Positions 44,476 through 57,028 of a DNA stretch of 64,000 nt are shown here, in pieces. The notes under the pieces are model-generated. The model saw only the letters and a program-made list of their open reading frames with translations, made no database searches and was not told the DNA's origin. The translations under genes were made by a program, and so were the position numbers. Numbering within the stretch: position 1 is the first letter of the stretch; each line of letters opens with the position of its first letter. The stretch covers positions 1 to 64,000 of the forward strand of contig CALXSY010000001.1 in NCBI GenBank assembly GCA_944391285.1. Direction: 5' to 3'. The stretch comes from an uncultured Clostridia bacterium (GTDB lineage Bacteria; Bacillota; Peptococcia; Peptococcales; Peptococcaceae).

Positions 44476-46074
44476 ATGACCCAAACTGCAACTAATACCC
44501 CTGAGATGTTTTGCTTCCAATGCGAGCAGACCTTAAACGGCAAAGGCTGCACCAAAGCCGGCGTCTGCGGCAAAAGCGCCCAATGCGCCAACAAACAGGA
44601 CAGCTTGATCAAAGCCTTGATTTTCTTGGCTAATGTTTGTGTTAAAAAAGAAGACATCACTCCCAAAAGCGCTGCTTTGATGCGGGAAGGCTTATTTGCC
44701 ACTTTGACTAACGTCAATTTTGATGAAAAATCCTTGCAGGAGCTTATCGACCAGGTTTTAGCCTGTGCGGAGGAGATCGATCCCCAAGCAAAGCTGATTT
44801 GCCCGTTAGATGATACTCCGTTAGCCTTATGGGGCGCTGATGAGGATATCCGCTCCTTAAAATCCCTCATTATCTTTGGGCTGAAAGGCATGGCGGCTTA
44901 TGCTTATCATGCGGCAATTTTGAATTATTATGACCAAGAAGTGGATCATTTCTTCTTTACTGCTTTACAGCAGGTTTCCCAGCTAGAGATTACCGCAGAA
45001 GAATTAGTTAATATTGCCATGGAATTAGGTAAGGTCAATTACAAATGCATGGCGCTTTTGGACAAAGCCAATACCGAAAGCTACGGCGTGCCTACACCTG
45101 AAGAGGTTAGTTTAACTATTAAAAAAGGACCCTTTATCGTCGTCAGCGGTCATGACTTAAAAGATTTGGAAATGGTTTTGGAGCAGACCAAGGATAAAGG
45201 CATCAATATCTACACCCATGGCGAAATGATTCCGGCGCATGGTTATCCCAAGCTTAAAGAATATCCCCACTTCCAAGGGCACTTCGGCACAGCTTGGTGC
45301 AACCAGCAGAAGGAATTTGCCAATATCCCCGGCGTATTTTTGTTTACCACCAACTGTCTCATGCCGCCAACACCCAGTTATCGGGACAATATTTTTACTA
45401 CCGGCGTAGTACAGTTTCCGCATATCACCCATATCGGCGAGGATAAAGATTTTACGCCTTTAATCGAGAGAGCATTGGAATTAGGCGGCTATAGTGAGGA
45501 TACCGCCTTTAAAGGCTCTAACGGCGGCGAAAAACTAACTACCGGCTTTAATTACCGCACTGTCTTATCCTTGGCAGAGCCTATCATTAACGGCGTAAAA
45601 AGCGGCGCCATCAAACGCTTTATTTTAGTAGGCGGCTGTGACGGTAACAAAAAAGAGCGGGAATATTATACCGAATTAGTCAAAAAAGCGCCGAGCGATA
45701 GTATTATTTTAACCCTGGGCTGCTTAAAATATCGCTTCAATGATTTGGAAATCGGCACCGTTGCCGGACTGCCCCGCTTGATTGACTTAGGGCAGTGCAA
45801 TGATGCTTACGGCGCTTTGCAGATTGCCATTGCCTTGGCAGAGGCTTTTGAGTGTGAGGTCAATGATTTGCCCTTATCCTTAGTTTTAGGCTGGTATGAG
45901 CAAAAAGCAGTAGCTATTTTGTTAACGCTTTTGGCTTTAGGCGTAAAAAATATTAAATTAGGACCCAGCCTGCCGGCATTTGTCTCGCCTAACATTTTAG
46001 GATTTTTGGTAGAAAACTTTAATATCGCCTCTATTAAAACCGCAGAAGAAGATTTAGCAGAGATTATGGCTTAA
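44476..46074 (+). CDS. hcp: hydroxylamine reductase / hybrid-cluster protein
   Basis: A 532-residue Fe-S protein protecting against nitrosative stress (NO and hydroxylamine reduction). The N-terminal cysteines MFCFQCEQTLNGKGC then GVCGK bind the first cluster; later residues of the hybrid cluster are seen in the EISHGE-equivalent THGEMIPAH, in FLFTTNCLMPP, in VGGCDGNKKERE and in LTLGCLKYRF. AAGGAGG precedes the ATG. It is divergent from a Crp/Fnr gene and followed by an HPP-family gene. Confidence 0.97.
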   Translation: MTQTATNTPEMFCFQCEQTLNGKGCTKAGVCGKSAQCANKQDSLIKALIFLANVCVKKEDITPKSAALMREGLFATLTNVNFDEKSLQELIDQVLACAEEIDPQAKLICPLDDTPLALWGADEDIRSLKSLIIFGLKGMAAYAYHAAILNYYDQEVDHFFFTALQQVSQLEITAEELVNIAMELGKVNYKCMALLDKANTESYGVPTPEEVSLTIKKGPFIVVSGHDLKDLEMVLEQTKDKGINIYTHGEMIPAHGYPKLKEYPHFQGHFGTAWCNQQKEFANIPGVFLFTTNCLMPPTPSYRDNIFTTGVVQFPHITHIGEDKDFTPLIERALELGGYSEDTAFKGSNGGEKLTTGFNYRTVLSLAEPIINGVKSGAIKRFILVGGCDGNKKEREYYTELVKKAPSDSIILTLGCLKYRFNDLEIGTVAGLPRLIDLGQCNDAYGALQIAIALAEAFECEVNDLPLSLVLGWYEQKAVAILLTLLALGVKNIKLGPSLPAFVSPNILGFLVENFNIASIKTAEEDLAEIMA

Positions 46075-46108
46075 AGGTAGTTTGAATCACAGAAAGAAGG
46101 CTTGATTG

Positions 46109-48699
<2,591 letters not shown>

Positions 48700-48708
48700 G
48701 GTGATATG

Positions 48709-49470
48709 ATGAATTTATTTGATACCCATGCCCATTTGATGGACAGCGCCTATGATGAGGATAAAGAAGAGGCTTTAAAAGAGGCGGCGGAATTAAAATT
48801 GGTAATCAATATCGGCTGCGATGTGCCCAGCTCTCGGGAAGCCTTGGCATTAGCCGAGCAGTTTCCCAACTTTTACGCCGCTGTAGGTATTCACCCCGAA
48901 GAAGCGTTAAAATACAGCGATGAGGCATTAAAAGCAATAGCCGAGCTGGCAAAGCATCAGAAAAACAAAGCCATCGGCGAGGTCGGTTTGGATTATCATT
49001 GGGACGTGCCCAAAGAGGTGCAGAAGGTGGCGTTTGAGAAGCAAATCGCCTTGGCTAAAGAGCTGAAACTGCCTTTGATAATTCACAACCGTGAAGCGCA
49101 CCGGGATACATTGGATATTTTAAAGGCGTGCGGTGCCGAGGAAGTCGGCGGAGTATTTCATGCTTACTCCGGCAGTGCGGAAATGCTGGACGAAGTTTTG
49201 GTCATGAATTTTTACATCGGCTTAGGCGGCGTGGTGACCTTTAAAAACGCCAAAAAAACCGTTGAGGTGGCTAAAAAAGTGCCCCTGGACAGGCTTTTGA
49301 TCGAGACGGACTGCCCCTATATGACACCGGTGCCTTACCGCGGCAAGCGCAATCACCCTAAATATGTTTATCATGCAGCGGAAAAACTGGCGGAAATAAG
49401 GGAAACAACTACCGAGGAGATAATCAATCAAACCTATGAAAACGGCAGAAGGCTGTTTAAAATAGATTAG
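48709..49470 (+). CDS. tatD: TatD-family metal-dependent hydrolase
   Basis: A 253-residue TIM-barrel deoxyribonuclease of the TatD group with metal ligands in FDTHAHLMD, the Glu in AIGEVGLDYHWD, the His in LIIHNREAH, and ETDCPYMTP. It takes part in DNA turnover or repair. Two adjacent ATGs exist (48706, 48709); AAGGTG is better spaced for the second. It follows metG by 9 bp, a widespread pairing. Confidence 0.94.
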   Translation: MNLFDTHAHLMDSAYDEDKEEALKEAAELKLVINIGCDVPSSREALALAEQFPNFYAAVGIHPEEALKYSDEALKAIAELAKHQKNKAIGEVGLDYHWDVPKEVQKVAFEKQIALAKELKLPLIIHNREAHRDTLDILKACGAEEVGGVFHAYSGSAEMLDEVLVMNFYIGLGGVVTFKNAKKTVEVAKKVPLDRLLIETDCPYMTPVPYRGKRNHPKYVYHAAEKLAEIRETTTEEIINQTYENGRRLFKID

Positions 49471-49475
49471 AAATC

Positions 49476-49510
49476 AAAGGAGAGCATTGCTAAAAGCGAG
49501 GCTCTCCTTT
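49476..49510 (+). terminator. terminator after tatD
   Basis: AAAGGAGAGC (49476-49485) pairs with GCTCTCCTTT (49501-49510) across a 15-nt loop. The following T-run is short. Confidence 0.65.
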
Positions 49511-49545
49511 AAATTAAAAAATAGGTAAAATCGTGAAAATACTTC

Positions 49546-49574
49546 TTGACTTTAGCACATTAAAGTGCTATCAT
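49546..49574 (+). promoter_or_regulatory. his operon promoter with palindromic operator
   Basis: TTGACT (49546-49551), 17-bp spacer, TATCAT (49569-49574). The spacer contains TAGCAC (49553-49558) and GTGCTA (49565-49570), an inverted repeat with a 6-bp centre, ideally placed for a repressor. No histidine T-box is present in the 30-nt leader, so control by a DNA-binding regulator is more likely. Confidence 0.75.
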
Positions 49575-49604
49575 AATAAAAAATAACCAAAGGAAGTGAC
49601 AGGT

Positions 49605-50714
49605 ATGTGCGATATTACCGAAGCCTTAAAACGAGATGAAAGCCTGAGCTTTGAGCTCAGGGCATTATATAATAAATACGGCTACAAGCTGTTTAAAATG
49701 AGCAAATTTGAAGCCTATGACCTCTATGCGCAGAACAAGGAATTTTTAGGCGGCGAAAATATGATTACTTTCACCGACAATAAGGGCACATTGCTGGCGT
49801 TAAAACCCGACGTGACTTTGTCAATCATTAAAAGCCTGCCCAATGATTTGAGCGAAGTGCAGAAGATTTGCTATAATGAAAATGTTTACCGCCAGCAAAA
49901 GGGCGCCGGCTTTAAGGAAATACTGCAAACAGGCTTAGAGTGTGTGGGCGAAATTGATTTGTACCATACCGTAGAAGTATTGAGCTTGGCGGAGATGAGC
50001 TTAAAGAAAATCGGGGCGCCTTATGTTTTGGAAATCTCCCACATGGGTTTGATTTTGGCGGCGATGGAAGCCTGCGAAATTGATAAGCGGGATTATGATG
50101 AGGTGCTGGGCTATATTAAAGCCAAAAACCAAGGGCAGATGCGGGCCTTTTGCCAAAGAGAAAAAATATTTGCCCAGGGCAGCAAGACACTTTTAACCTT
50201 TATTACTGCTTTCGGTCAGTGGCAAAAGGTAGTTAATCAATTTGTGCCCTTAAATGCCAAGATGGCAGAGGCTATTGATGAGTTGAAAAATATCTGCCAA
50301 ATTCTTTCAACCGTAGGCATTGACAAAAATATCCGCCTTGATTTTTCCTGTCTGAATGATTTAAACTATTATAACGGCATCATCTTTCAAGGCTTTATCC
50401 AAGGCGTGCCCCATCATATATTAAGCGGCGGCAGATATGACCAGCTGGCGCAGAAAATGGGCAAAAACTGCGGTGCTATCGGCTTTGCCATCAGCTTAAA
50501 TGAGCTGGATTATCTGGCAAAGGAAAAGGAAAAATATGATGTCGATGTGCTTTTAATCTACGATGAAACAACCGATCCGGCGGATATTTTAAAAGCGATT
50601 GCGGACTTTACCCAAAATAAAGAAAGCGTTTCAGTGCAGAAAAATATTCCTGCCAAGCTAAAATACCGCACCGTTTACACCATGAAGAATGGGGAGGCGA
50701 AGAAATATGAGTAA
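49605..50714 (+). CDS. hisZ: ATP phosphoribosyltransferase regulatory subunit
   Basis: A 369-residue HisRS-like protein without aminoacylation function. The class II synthetase core is visible (ITFTDNKGTLLALKPDVT, YRQQKGAGFKEILQTGLE, and the HilSGGRYDQLA motif), but it lacks the C-terminal anticodon-binding domain. It partners with the short HisG encoded next to form the active octamer. The ATG at 49605 is used, with AGGAAGTG upstream. It overlaps hisG by 8 bp. Confidence 0.93.
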   Translation: MCDITEALKRDESLSFELRALYNKYGYKLFKMSKFEAYDLYAQNKEFLGGENMITFTDNKGTLLALKPDVTLSIIKSLPNDLSEVQKICYNENVYRQQKGAGFKEILQTGLECVGEIDLYHTVEVLSLAEMSLKKIGAPYVLEISHMGLILAAMEACEIDKRDYDEVLGYIKAKNQGQMRAFCQREKIFAQGSKTLLTFITAFGQWQKVVNQFVPLNAKMAEAIDELKNICQILSTVGIDKNIRLDFSCLNDLNYYNGIIFQGFIQGVPHHILSGGRYDQLAQKMGKNCGAIGFAISLNELDYLAKEKEKYDVDVLLIYDETTDPADILKAIADFTQNKESVSVQKNIPAKLKYRTVYTMKNGEAKKYE

Positions 50715-51351
50715 TTATTTAAATATCGCTCTGCCCAAAGGAAGACTGGGCGAAAAGGTGTATGCTATGTTTGCCCAAGCAGGCTTTGACTGTGCGGAGA
50801 TTTTAAGCGGCAGCCGCAAGCTCATCTTTGAAAATGAAGAAACCAAGGTGCGTTATTTTTGGGCAAAACCCACCGATGTGCCGATTTATGTCGAAAGAGG
50901 AGCGGCAGATATCGGAGTTGCCGGCAAGGATATTCTTTTAGAGTATGATCCCGATGTTTATGAACTGATGGATTTAAATGTCGGTATTTGCCGGATGTGT
51001 GTAGCAGCGCCCAAAGGCTATCATGAGGATACTCAGCGCACCTTGAGAGTGGCAACTAAATTTCCTCATATAGCGGAGAATTTTTATAAAGCCAAAAGCC
51101 GGGATATCGACATCATCAAATTAAACGGCTCGATCGAAATCGCCCCCATTTTAAATTTGTCCGACGTGATCGTCGATATAGTGGAAACAGGCACTACCTT
51201 AAAGGAAAATAATCTGGAAGTGGTGGAAACGATTATCCCTATTTCCGCCCGTTTGATTGCCAATAAATCGGGCTTTAAGTTTAAAGATGAAAAAATAGCG
51301 GCATTATTGCAGAGCTTAAATGAAATCCTCACAAAGGAGCAGGAAAAATGA
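50707..51351 (+). CDS. hisG: ATP phosphoribosyltransferase catalytic subunit (short form)
   Basis: A 214-residue HisG that starts histidine synthesis by coupling PRPP and ATP. It shows ALPKGRLGEK, the GAADIGVAGKDIL segment, and the PRPP loop DIVETGTTLKEN. It lacks the C-terminal regulatory domain of long HisG, consistent with dependence on HisZ. GGAGGCG precedes the ATG at 50707. Confidence 0.96.
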   Translation: MSNYLNIALPKGRLGEKVYAMFAQAGFDCAEILSGSRKLIFENEETKVRYFWAKPTDVPIYVERGAADIGVAGKDILLEYDPDVYELMDLNVGICRMCVAAPKGYHEDTQRTLRVATKFPHIAENFYKAKSRDIDIIKLNGSIEIAPILNLSDVIVDIVETGTTLKENNLEVVETIIPISARLIANKSGFKFKDEKIAALLQSLNEILTKEQEK

Positions 51352-52625
51352 TTAAGATACTGAAGATGAATGAAATTGCCAGAGAGGAAATATTGGCGCG
51401 CACAATTCCCATGAGCACTGTGGAGGATCAGGTGCAGGAGATTGTGGCTGAAGTACGAAAAAACGGCGATAATGCCTTATATATGTTCAGCGAGAAATTT
51501 GACAAAGCCAAGCTTACCGCTTTAGAAGTAAGCGAGGAGGAAATCAATCAGGCTTATGAGTCTGTTGACGAAAAGTTTAGAGAAATCATCAAAGAAGCGG
51601 CGGAAAATATTCGTGTTTTTCACCAAAATCAAGTGAAAAGCGGCTTTATCTATAACGAGCGCCGGGGTATTGTTACCGGGCAAAAGGTGCAGGCCTTAAA
51701 AAAGGTCGGCATCTATGTTCCCGGCGGCACAGCGGCTTATCCCTCCACCGTGCTGATGAATGCTATTCCTGCCAAAATCGCCGGCGTAGAGGAAATCATC
51801 ATGGTTACTCCGCCCACAGGCGGCAAGGTCAATCCGGTTATTTTAGCGGCGGCAAAAATCGCCCAAGTAGACCGAGTATTTCAAATCGGCGGTGCTCAGG
51901 CAGTAGCCGCCTTGGCTTACGGCACCGAGAGCGTGCCGAGAGTGGATAAAATTGTCGGTCCCGGCAATGCTTATGTAGCCGAAGCCAAAAAACAAGTTTA
52001 CGGGCAGGTGGCGATCGATATGATTGCCGGTCCCAGCGAAATTTTAATTGTAGCCGATGAGAAAGCTAATCCCGTCTATTTAGCGGCAGATTTGCTCTCG
52101 CAGGCGGAGCATGATAAATATGCGCAGGCGGTCTTGGTTTGCACCGACGAAAAATTGGCTTTAGCGGTGCAGGCCGAATTAGAGCGGCAGATACCCCTTT
52201 TGCCGAGAGCGGAAATTGCCCGCTTTGCTATCGATAACGGCGGCAAAATCATTGTGGCGGCAACTATTGAGCAGGCATTGGAGGTATCCAACGAGCTGGC
52301 GCCGGAGCATTTGGAGATTTGCACCGACAATCCTTTTGATTATTTGGATTTAGTAGAGCATGCTGGTTCGGTATTTTTAGGCAGATATTGCCCCGAGGCA
52401 GTGGGCGATTATTTCGCCGGTGCTAATCACACCTTGCCCACCGGCGGTACGGCTCGTTTTGCCAGCCCATTGTCGGTCGATGATTTTACGAAAAAAACAC
52501 AATATACCTACTACACCAAAGAAGCGTTACAAACAGACGGCGCAAAAATCGCTTATTTTGCCGATAAAGAAGGCTTGGGAGCTCATGCTCAAAGCGTGCG
52601 GGTGCGCTTGAAGGAGGAAGAATAA
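51348..52625 (+). CDS. hisD: histidinol dehydrogenase
   Basis: A 425-residue zinc enzyme oxidising histidinol to histidine in two steps. Visible are YVPGGTAAYPSTVLMNAIPA, QIGGAQAVAALAYG, IDMIAGPSEILI, and the zinc/catalytic SQAEHDKYAQAVL and ANHTLPTGGTARF. It overlaps hisG by 4 bp (ATGA). Confidence 0.97.
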   Translation: MIKILKMNEIAREEILARTIPMSTVEDQVQEIVAEVRKNGDNALYMFSEKFDKAKLTALEVSEEEINQAYESVDEKFREIIKEAAENIRVFHQNQVKSGFIYNERRGIVTGQKVQALKKVGIYVPGGTAAYPSTVLMNAIPAKIAGVEEIIMVTPPTGGKVNPVILAAAKIAQVDRVFQIGGAQAVAALAYGTESVPRVDKIVGPGNAYVAEAKKQVYGQVAIDMIAGPSEILIVADEKANPVYLAADLLSQAEHDKYAQAVLVCTDEKLALAVQAELERQIPLLPRAEIARFAIDNGGKIIVAATIEQALEVSNELAPEHLEICTDNPFDYLDLVEHAGSVFLGRYCPEAVGDYFAGANHTLPTGGTARFASPLSVDDFTKKTQYTYYTKEALQTDGAKIAYFADKEGLGAHAQSVRVRLKEEE

Positions 52626-53683
52626 TGAGCAAATTTTTAAACGCTAAATATCAAAGCTTAAAGGCTTATGTCCCCGGCGAACAGCCCCAGGACCAAAAAT
52701 ATATTAAGCTCAATACCAACGAATCACCTTATCCGCCCTCTCCAAGGGTAATAGAAGCCGCAAGCAAAGAGGCTGTGGAAAGACTGCGCCTTTACGGCGA
52801 TCCGGAGTGCAGGGTGCTCAGAGAAAAGCTGGCGGCTCTTTATGGTGTCGGCATAGAAAATGTTTACACTGCCAACGGCTCTGATGACATTTTAAATTTT
52901 TCCTTTATGTGCTTTGGCGCTAATGGCGCGGTATTCAGCGATATTACCTACGGTTTTTATCAAGTGTTCGCCGATTTATATGGGATTGAGGCAACGATTA
53001 TTCCTTTAAAAGAGGATTTTTCTATTGATTATAAAAAGTATCTGGGGTTAAACAAATTTATCGTCATTGCCAATCCCAATGCTCCGACCGGTTTGGCTTT
53101 ATCCTTAGGAGAAATCGAGGAGATTGTGCAAACTAACCCCGAGAGCGTAGTTTTGATTGACGAAGCTTATGTGGATTTCGGAGCGGAGAGTGCGGTGGAG
53201 TTAACCAAAAAATATGCTAATCTTTTGGTAACTATGACCTTCTCCAAATCCCGCTCTTTGGCAGGGGCTCGTTTGGGCTTTTGCATCGGCAATGAGGAGT
53301 TAATCAAGGATTTAAACTTAATTAAATACTCCACCAATCCTTACAATGTCAATTCTTTGACTCAGCTTTTAGGCATTGCGGCGCTTGAGGACAATGCTGT
53401 CTATATGGCAAACTGCCAAAAAATTATCGAAACCAGAGAATATGTCATCAGTGAGCTTAAAAAATTGGGCTTTGAAGTGACTGACTCTAAGACCAATTTT
53501 ATCTTTGCCAAAACTAACGCTATGAGCGGGGAAAAGATTTATCAGGAATTAAAGAAGCGGGGTATCTTGGTGCGCCACTTAAGCGGCGAAAGAATTAAAG
53601 ATTACAACCGCATTACCATCGGCACAGCGGAGGAAATGGCAGTATTTTTAGCGAAAATCCGGGAAATAATCGAGGTGAAATAA
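52625..53683 (+). CDS. hisC: histidinol-phosphate aminotransferase
   Basis: A 352-residue PLP enzyme converting imidazole acetol phosphate to histidinol phosphate. It has KLNTNESPYPPSP, the NPNAPTGLALS motif, and the PLP lysine in TFSKSRSLAGARLGF. Its ATG overlaps the hisD stop by one base. Confidence 0.95.
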   Translation: MSKFLNAKYQSLKAYVPGEQPQDQKYIKLNTNESPYPPSPRVIEAASKEAVERLRLYGDPECRVLREKLAALYGVGIENVYTANGSDDILNFSFMCFGANGAVFSDITYGFYQVFADLYGIEATIIPLKEDFSIDYKKYLGLNKFIVIANPNAPTGLALSLGEIEEIVQTNPESVVLIDEAYVDFGAESAVELTKKYANLLVTMTFSKSRSLAGARLGFCIGNEELIKDLNLIKYSTNPYNVNSLTQLLGIAALEDNAVYMANCQKIIETREYVISELKKLGFEVTDSKTNFIFAKTNAMSGEKIYQELKKRGILVRHLSGERIKDYNRITIGTAEEMAVFLAKIREIIEVK

Positions 53684-54271
53684 ATGCGCACAGCACAGAT
53701 AGAGAGAGCAACCAAAGAAACCAAAATCAGCCTGAGCTTAAATCTGGACGAAAATATAAATGGGGAGATTAAAACCCAAGTGGGATTTTTAAACCATATG
53801 CTGGAGCTTTTCAGCGCTCATGGCGGCTTTGGCTTAAATATTGCCTGTGAGGGCGATGTGTGGGTGGATTATCATCACTCGGCAGAGGATATAGGCATTG
53901 CCTTAGGACAGGCATTTTTAGCGGCATTGGGCGAAAAACGAGGTATCAAACGTTACGGGCATATTATTCTGCCCATGGACGAGAGCCTTGTTTTAGCGGC
54001 GGTGGATATCTCCGGCAGAGGAGTATTAGGCTATCAGCTGCCCATGCCTCAGGCAAAGGTCGGCGATTTTGATACCGAATTAGTCAAGGAATTTTGGCTT
54101 GCATTTACCAGAGAAAGCAAGATTACTTTGCATTTGCAGCTATTAGCCGGCGAGAATACTCACCACATCATCGAGGGCACTTTTAAGGCGGCGGCTCGAG
54201 CCTTAAAAGAGGCTTGCACCATCGATGAGAGCCAAAAGGACAAAATACCTTCGACCAAGGGGGTATTGTAA
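53684..54271 (+). CDS. hisB: imidazoleglycerol-phosphate dehydratase
   Basis: A 195-residue single-function HisB. Manganese ligands appear as FLNHMLELFSAHGGF, DYHHSAEDIGIALG, and HHIIEGTFKAAARAL. It starts directly after the hisC stop and shares its last base with hisH. The phosphatase half seen in proteobacteria is absent and is supplied by hisJ. Confidence 0.97.
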   Translation: MRTAQIERATKETKISLSLNLDENINGEIKTQVGFLNHMLELFSAHGGFGLNIACEGDVWVDYHHSAEDIGIALGQAFLAALGEKRGIKRYGHIILPMDESLVLAAVDISGRGVLGYQLPMPQAKVGDFDTELVKEFWLAFTRESKITLHLQLLAGENTHHIIEGTFKAAARALKEACTIDESQKDKIPSTKGVL

Positions 54272-54888
54272 TGATAGTGATCGTGGATTACGGCGTAGGA
54301 AATTTATTTTCCTTAAAAAGCTCCTTTGAGGCTATCGGGGCAGAGATAAAAGTCAGCGGCGAGCCGGAAGATATTCGCCAAGCGGACAAAATAGTATTGC
54401 CTGGGGTAGGGGCATTTCGTGATGCCCGGGAAAAATTGGCTCAAAACGGCTTGGATCAGGTGATTATCGCCGAAGCCAAAAAAGGCAAGCCTTTATTGGG
54501 CATCTGCTTAGGCATGCAGATGCTTTTTGAAAAAAGCTATGAATACGGTGAATATGAGGGATTGGGACTATTAAAGGGCGAAGTAGTGCCGATAATTGAT
54601 GATTTAACGGATAAAACATTAAAAATCCCCCATATCGGCTGGAATGCTTTGGAGATATTAAAGGACAATCCCTTGCTTAAATATACTAAAAACGGCGATT
54701 TCGTTTACTTTGTCCATTCCTACTATGTGAAAAACTGCGAAGAAAGCCTCTTGGCGGTCTGTGATTACAGCACGCCGCTGACGGCAGTGGTAGCAAAGGA
54801 TAATGTTTACGGCTGCCAGTTTCACCCGGAGAAAAGCTCCAATGTCGGCTTAGATATTTTGCGGGCGTTTTGCCAGATAGGAGAGTAA
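54271..54888 (+). CDS. hisH: imidazole glycerol phosphate synthase glutaminase subunit
   Basis: A 205-residue class I glutamine amidotransferase that feeds ammonia to HisF. The Cys nucleophile is in LLGICLGMQMLFE (about residue 80) and the His-Glu pair in GCQFHPEKSS near the end. Confidence 0.96.
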   Translation: MIVIVDYGVGNLFSLKSSFEAIGAEIKVSGEPEDIRQADKIVLPGVGAFRDAREKLAQNGLDQVIIAEAKKGKPLLGICLGMQMLFEKSYEYGEYEGLGLLKGEVVPIIDDLTDKTLKIPHIGWNALEILKDNPLLKYTKNGDFVYFVHSYYVKNCEESLLAVCDYSTPLTAVVAKDNVYGCQFHPEKSSNVGLDILRAFCQIGE

Positions 54889-54890
54889 CG

Positions 54891-55610
54891 ATGAAAATAT
54901 TTCCGGCGATAGATTTATATCAAGGGCAGGCGGTGCGCCTTTATAAAGGCGATTATGAGCAAATGAAAGTTTACTCAAATGAGCCGTGGATATTTGCCCA
55001 AAAATTTGCCCAAAGCGGCGCTAAATACTTGCACTTGGTGGATTTAGAGGGCGCTAAAGACGGAAATACGGCGAATTTAGAAACAATCGCCAAAATTGTG
55101 CAAGCAAGCGGTTTATTCTGCGAATTAGGCGGCGGTATCCGCAGCATGGAGATTATCGATAAATATTTAGCATTGGGTGTAAATAGGGTTATACTGGGTA
55201 CCAAAGCAGTGGAAGATCCCCTCTTTGCCAAAGAGGCAGCGGAGAAATATGGTGAGAAAATTGCCGTAGGCATCGATATCAAGGACGACAGAGTAGCCAT
55301 CAAAGGCTGGAAGGAAACTGCCGCTTACACCACCGACGAATTTTTTGCGCTGATGTGTGATTACGGCGTCAAATATGTTATCTGCACTGATATTTCCAAA
55401 GACGGGGCGATGAAAGGGACAAATGTAGAACTTTACCGCCGTTTAAAGGAAAAATATCCGATTAACCTTACCGCTTCCGGCGGTGTATCGACTTTGGAAG
55501 ATATTCGCCAACTGAATGAAATTAATATTTATGGCGCTATTATCGGCAAAGCTTATTACGAAGGCAAAATCGATTTAAAAGAAGCGGTTAAATTGGGAGG
55601 GGAGCAATAA
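54891..55610 (+). CDS. hisA: ProFAR isomerase
   Basis: A 239-residue TIM barrel with two half-barrel phosphate sites (ELGGGIRSME and TASGGVSTLED) and the catalytic Asp residues in FPAIDLYQG and ICTDISKDGAMKG. It isomerises ProFAR to PRFAR. The ATG at 54891 follows GGAGAG. Confidence 0.96.
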   Translation: MKIFPAIDLYQGQAVRLYKGDYEQMKVYSNEPWIFAQKFAQSGAKYLHLVDLEGAKDGNTANLETIAKIVQASGLFCELGGGIRSMEIIDKYLALGVNRVILGTKAVEDPLFAKEAAEKYGEKIAVGIDIKDDRVAIKGWKETAAYTTDEFFALMCDYGVKYVICTDISKDGAMKGTNVELYRRLKEKYPINLTASGGVSTLEDIRQLNEINIYGAIIGKAYYEGKIDLKEAVKLGGEQ

Positions 55611-56368
55611 TGATTACCAAAAGAATAATTCCCTGCCTTGATGTCAAGGACGGACGGGTGGTAAAGGGAGTCAACTTTTCCGATTTAAACGATGTTAATT
55701 CGCCTGTGGAATTAGCCAAATATTATTCTCAGGCGGGAGCCGATGAGCTGGTCTTTTATGATATTACCGCCTCCAGCGAAGGACGAGGCATTTTTACCGA
55801 AATATTGACCCAAACTGCCCGTGAGGTCTTTATTCCCTTGACAGTGGGCGGAGGAATAAAATCATTGGAGGATTTTGAGCGGGTCTTAAACTGCGGCGCT
55901 GATAAGGTAAGCGTTAATTCAGGAGCGGTCGCTAATCCGAAACTTATCGGCGAAGCGGCTAAGCGCTACGGTGACCAATGCGTGGTTATCTCCTGCGATG
56001 CCAAATTAGTCGACGGTGTTTACCGAGTCTTTGCCAAAGGCGGCAGAGAAAACACCGGCTTGGAAATGATTGAGTGGCTCAAATATTGTGTGGATAACGG
56101 TGCCGGTGAAGTAGTTTTAAACTCGATTGATACCGACGGGGTAAAAAAAGGCTTTGATTTGTCTATGTTAGCCAAGGTTACCGAGGCGGTCAATGTTCCG
56201 GTTATCGCTTCCGGCGGCGCCGGGGGAGTGGAAGATTTTGTGGAGCTGTTTAAAGCTCTGCCTAAAGTAGATGCAGGATTGGCAGCGTCAATCTTTCATT
56301 TCGGCGAAGTGAAAATCGAGCAGTTAAAAGAAACCTTGGCTTTAAACGGAATAAATGTGAGGAGATAA
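55610..56368 (+). CDS. hisF: imidazole glycerol phosphate synthase cyclase subunit
   Basis: A 252-residue TIM barrel partner of HisH. Catalytic Asp are in IPCLDVKDGRVVKG and LNSIDTDGVKKG; phosphate loops are LTVGGGIKSLEDF and IASGGAGGVEDF. It overlaps hisA by one base. Confidence 0.97.
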   Translation: MITKRIIPCLDVKDGRVVKGVNFSDLNDVNSPVELAKYYSQAGADELVFYDITASSEGRGIFTEILTQTAREVFIPLTVGGGIKSLEDFERVLNCGADKVSVNSGAVANPKLIGEAAKRYGDQCVVISCDAKLVDGVYRVFAKGGRENTGLEMIEWLKYCVDNGAGEVVLNSIDTDGVKKGFDLSMLAKVTEAVNVPVIASGGAGGVEDFVELFKALPKVDAGLAASIFHFGEVKIEQLKETLALNGINVRR

Positions 56369-56371
56369 AGT

Positions 56372-57028
56372 ATGCTTAATATTGATAAAGATGAGTTTAT
56401 CCAAAGCCTGAAATTCAATCAGCATGGATTAATACCGGCGATTGTGGTTGATGCCGAAAATAAAGAAGTATTGACTTTGGCTTATATGAATAAAGAGAGC
56501 TTGGCTATTTCTATCGAAAAGGAGCTCACCTGCTTTTGGAGCCGTTCCCGAAATGAGCTGTGGCTCAAAGGCGAAACCAGCGGCAATTATCAGCACATCG
56601 TAGGCATCACCCCCGACTGCGACCGGGATGCCTTGGTGGTGACAGTAAAAAAAGACGGACCTGCCTGTCATTTGGGCAATAACTCCTGCTTTGAGGGAGT
56701 GGTGTATGCCGAAGATGATTTTTCCTTGGACGAATTGCTGCAATTAATCAAAGGACGCAAGGAAGAGAAAAAGGAAGGCTCTTATACCACCTATCTTTTT
56801 GAAAAAGGTATCGATAAAATATTGAAAAAAATCGGTGAAGAATCCACCGAGGTCATCATCGCCGCCAAAGCGGACGATAAAAAAGAAACCATCTACGAAA
56901 TTGCCGATTTAACCTACCATGTGCTGGTTTTGATGGCAGAGATGGGCATCAGTTTGGAAGAAATTAAAGCCGAATTAGCCTCCCGCCATGTCATCGATAA
57001 AAAAGTTAAGCAGGAGAAGATGACCTGA
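56372..57028 (+). CDS. hisIE: bifunctional phosphoribosyl-AMP cyclohydrolase / phosphoribosyl-ATP pyrophosphatase
   Basis: A 218-residue fusion. The N-terminal HisI has the metal/zinc motifs [20 protein letters not shown], and DCDRDALVV then DGPACHLG. The C-terminal HisE has [18 protein letters not shown] and the following acidic helix. It ends one base into hisJ. Confidence 0.96.
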   Translation: MLNIDKDEFIQSLKFNQHGLIPAIVVDAENKEVLTLAYMNKESLAISIEKELTCFWSRSRNELWLKGETSGNYQHIVGITPDCDRDALVVTVKKDGPACHLGNNSCFEGVVYAEDDFSLDELLQLIKGRKEEKKEGSYTTYLFEKGIDKILKKIGEESTEVIIAAKADDKKETIYEIADLTYHVLVLMAEMGISLEEIKAELASRHVIDKKVKQEKMT

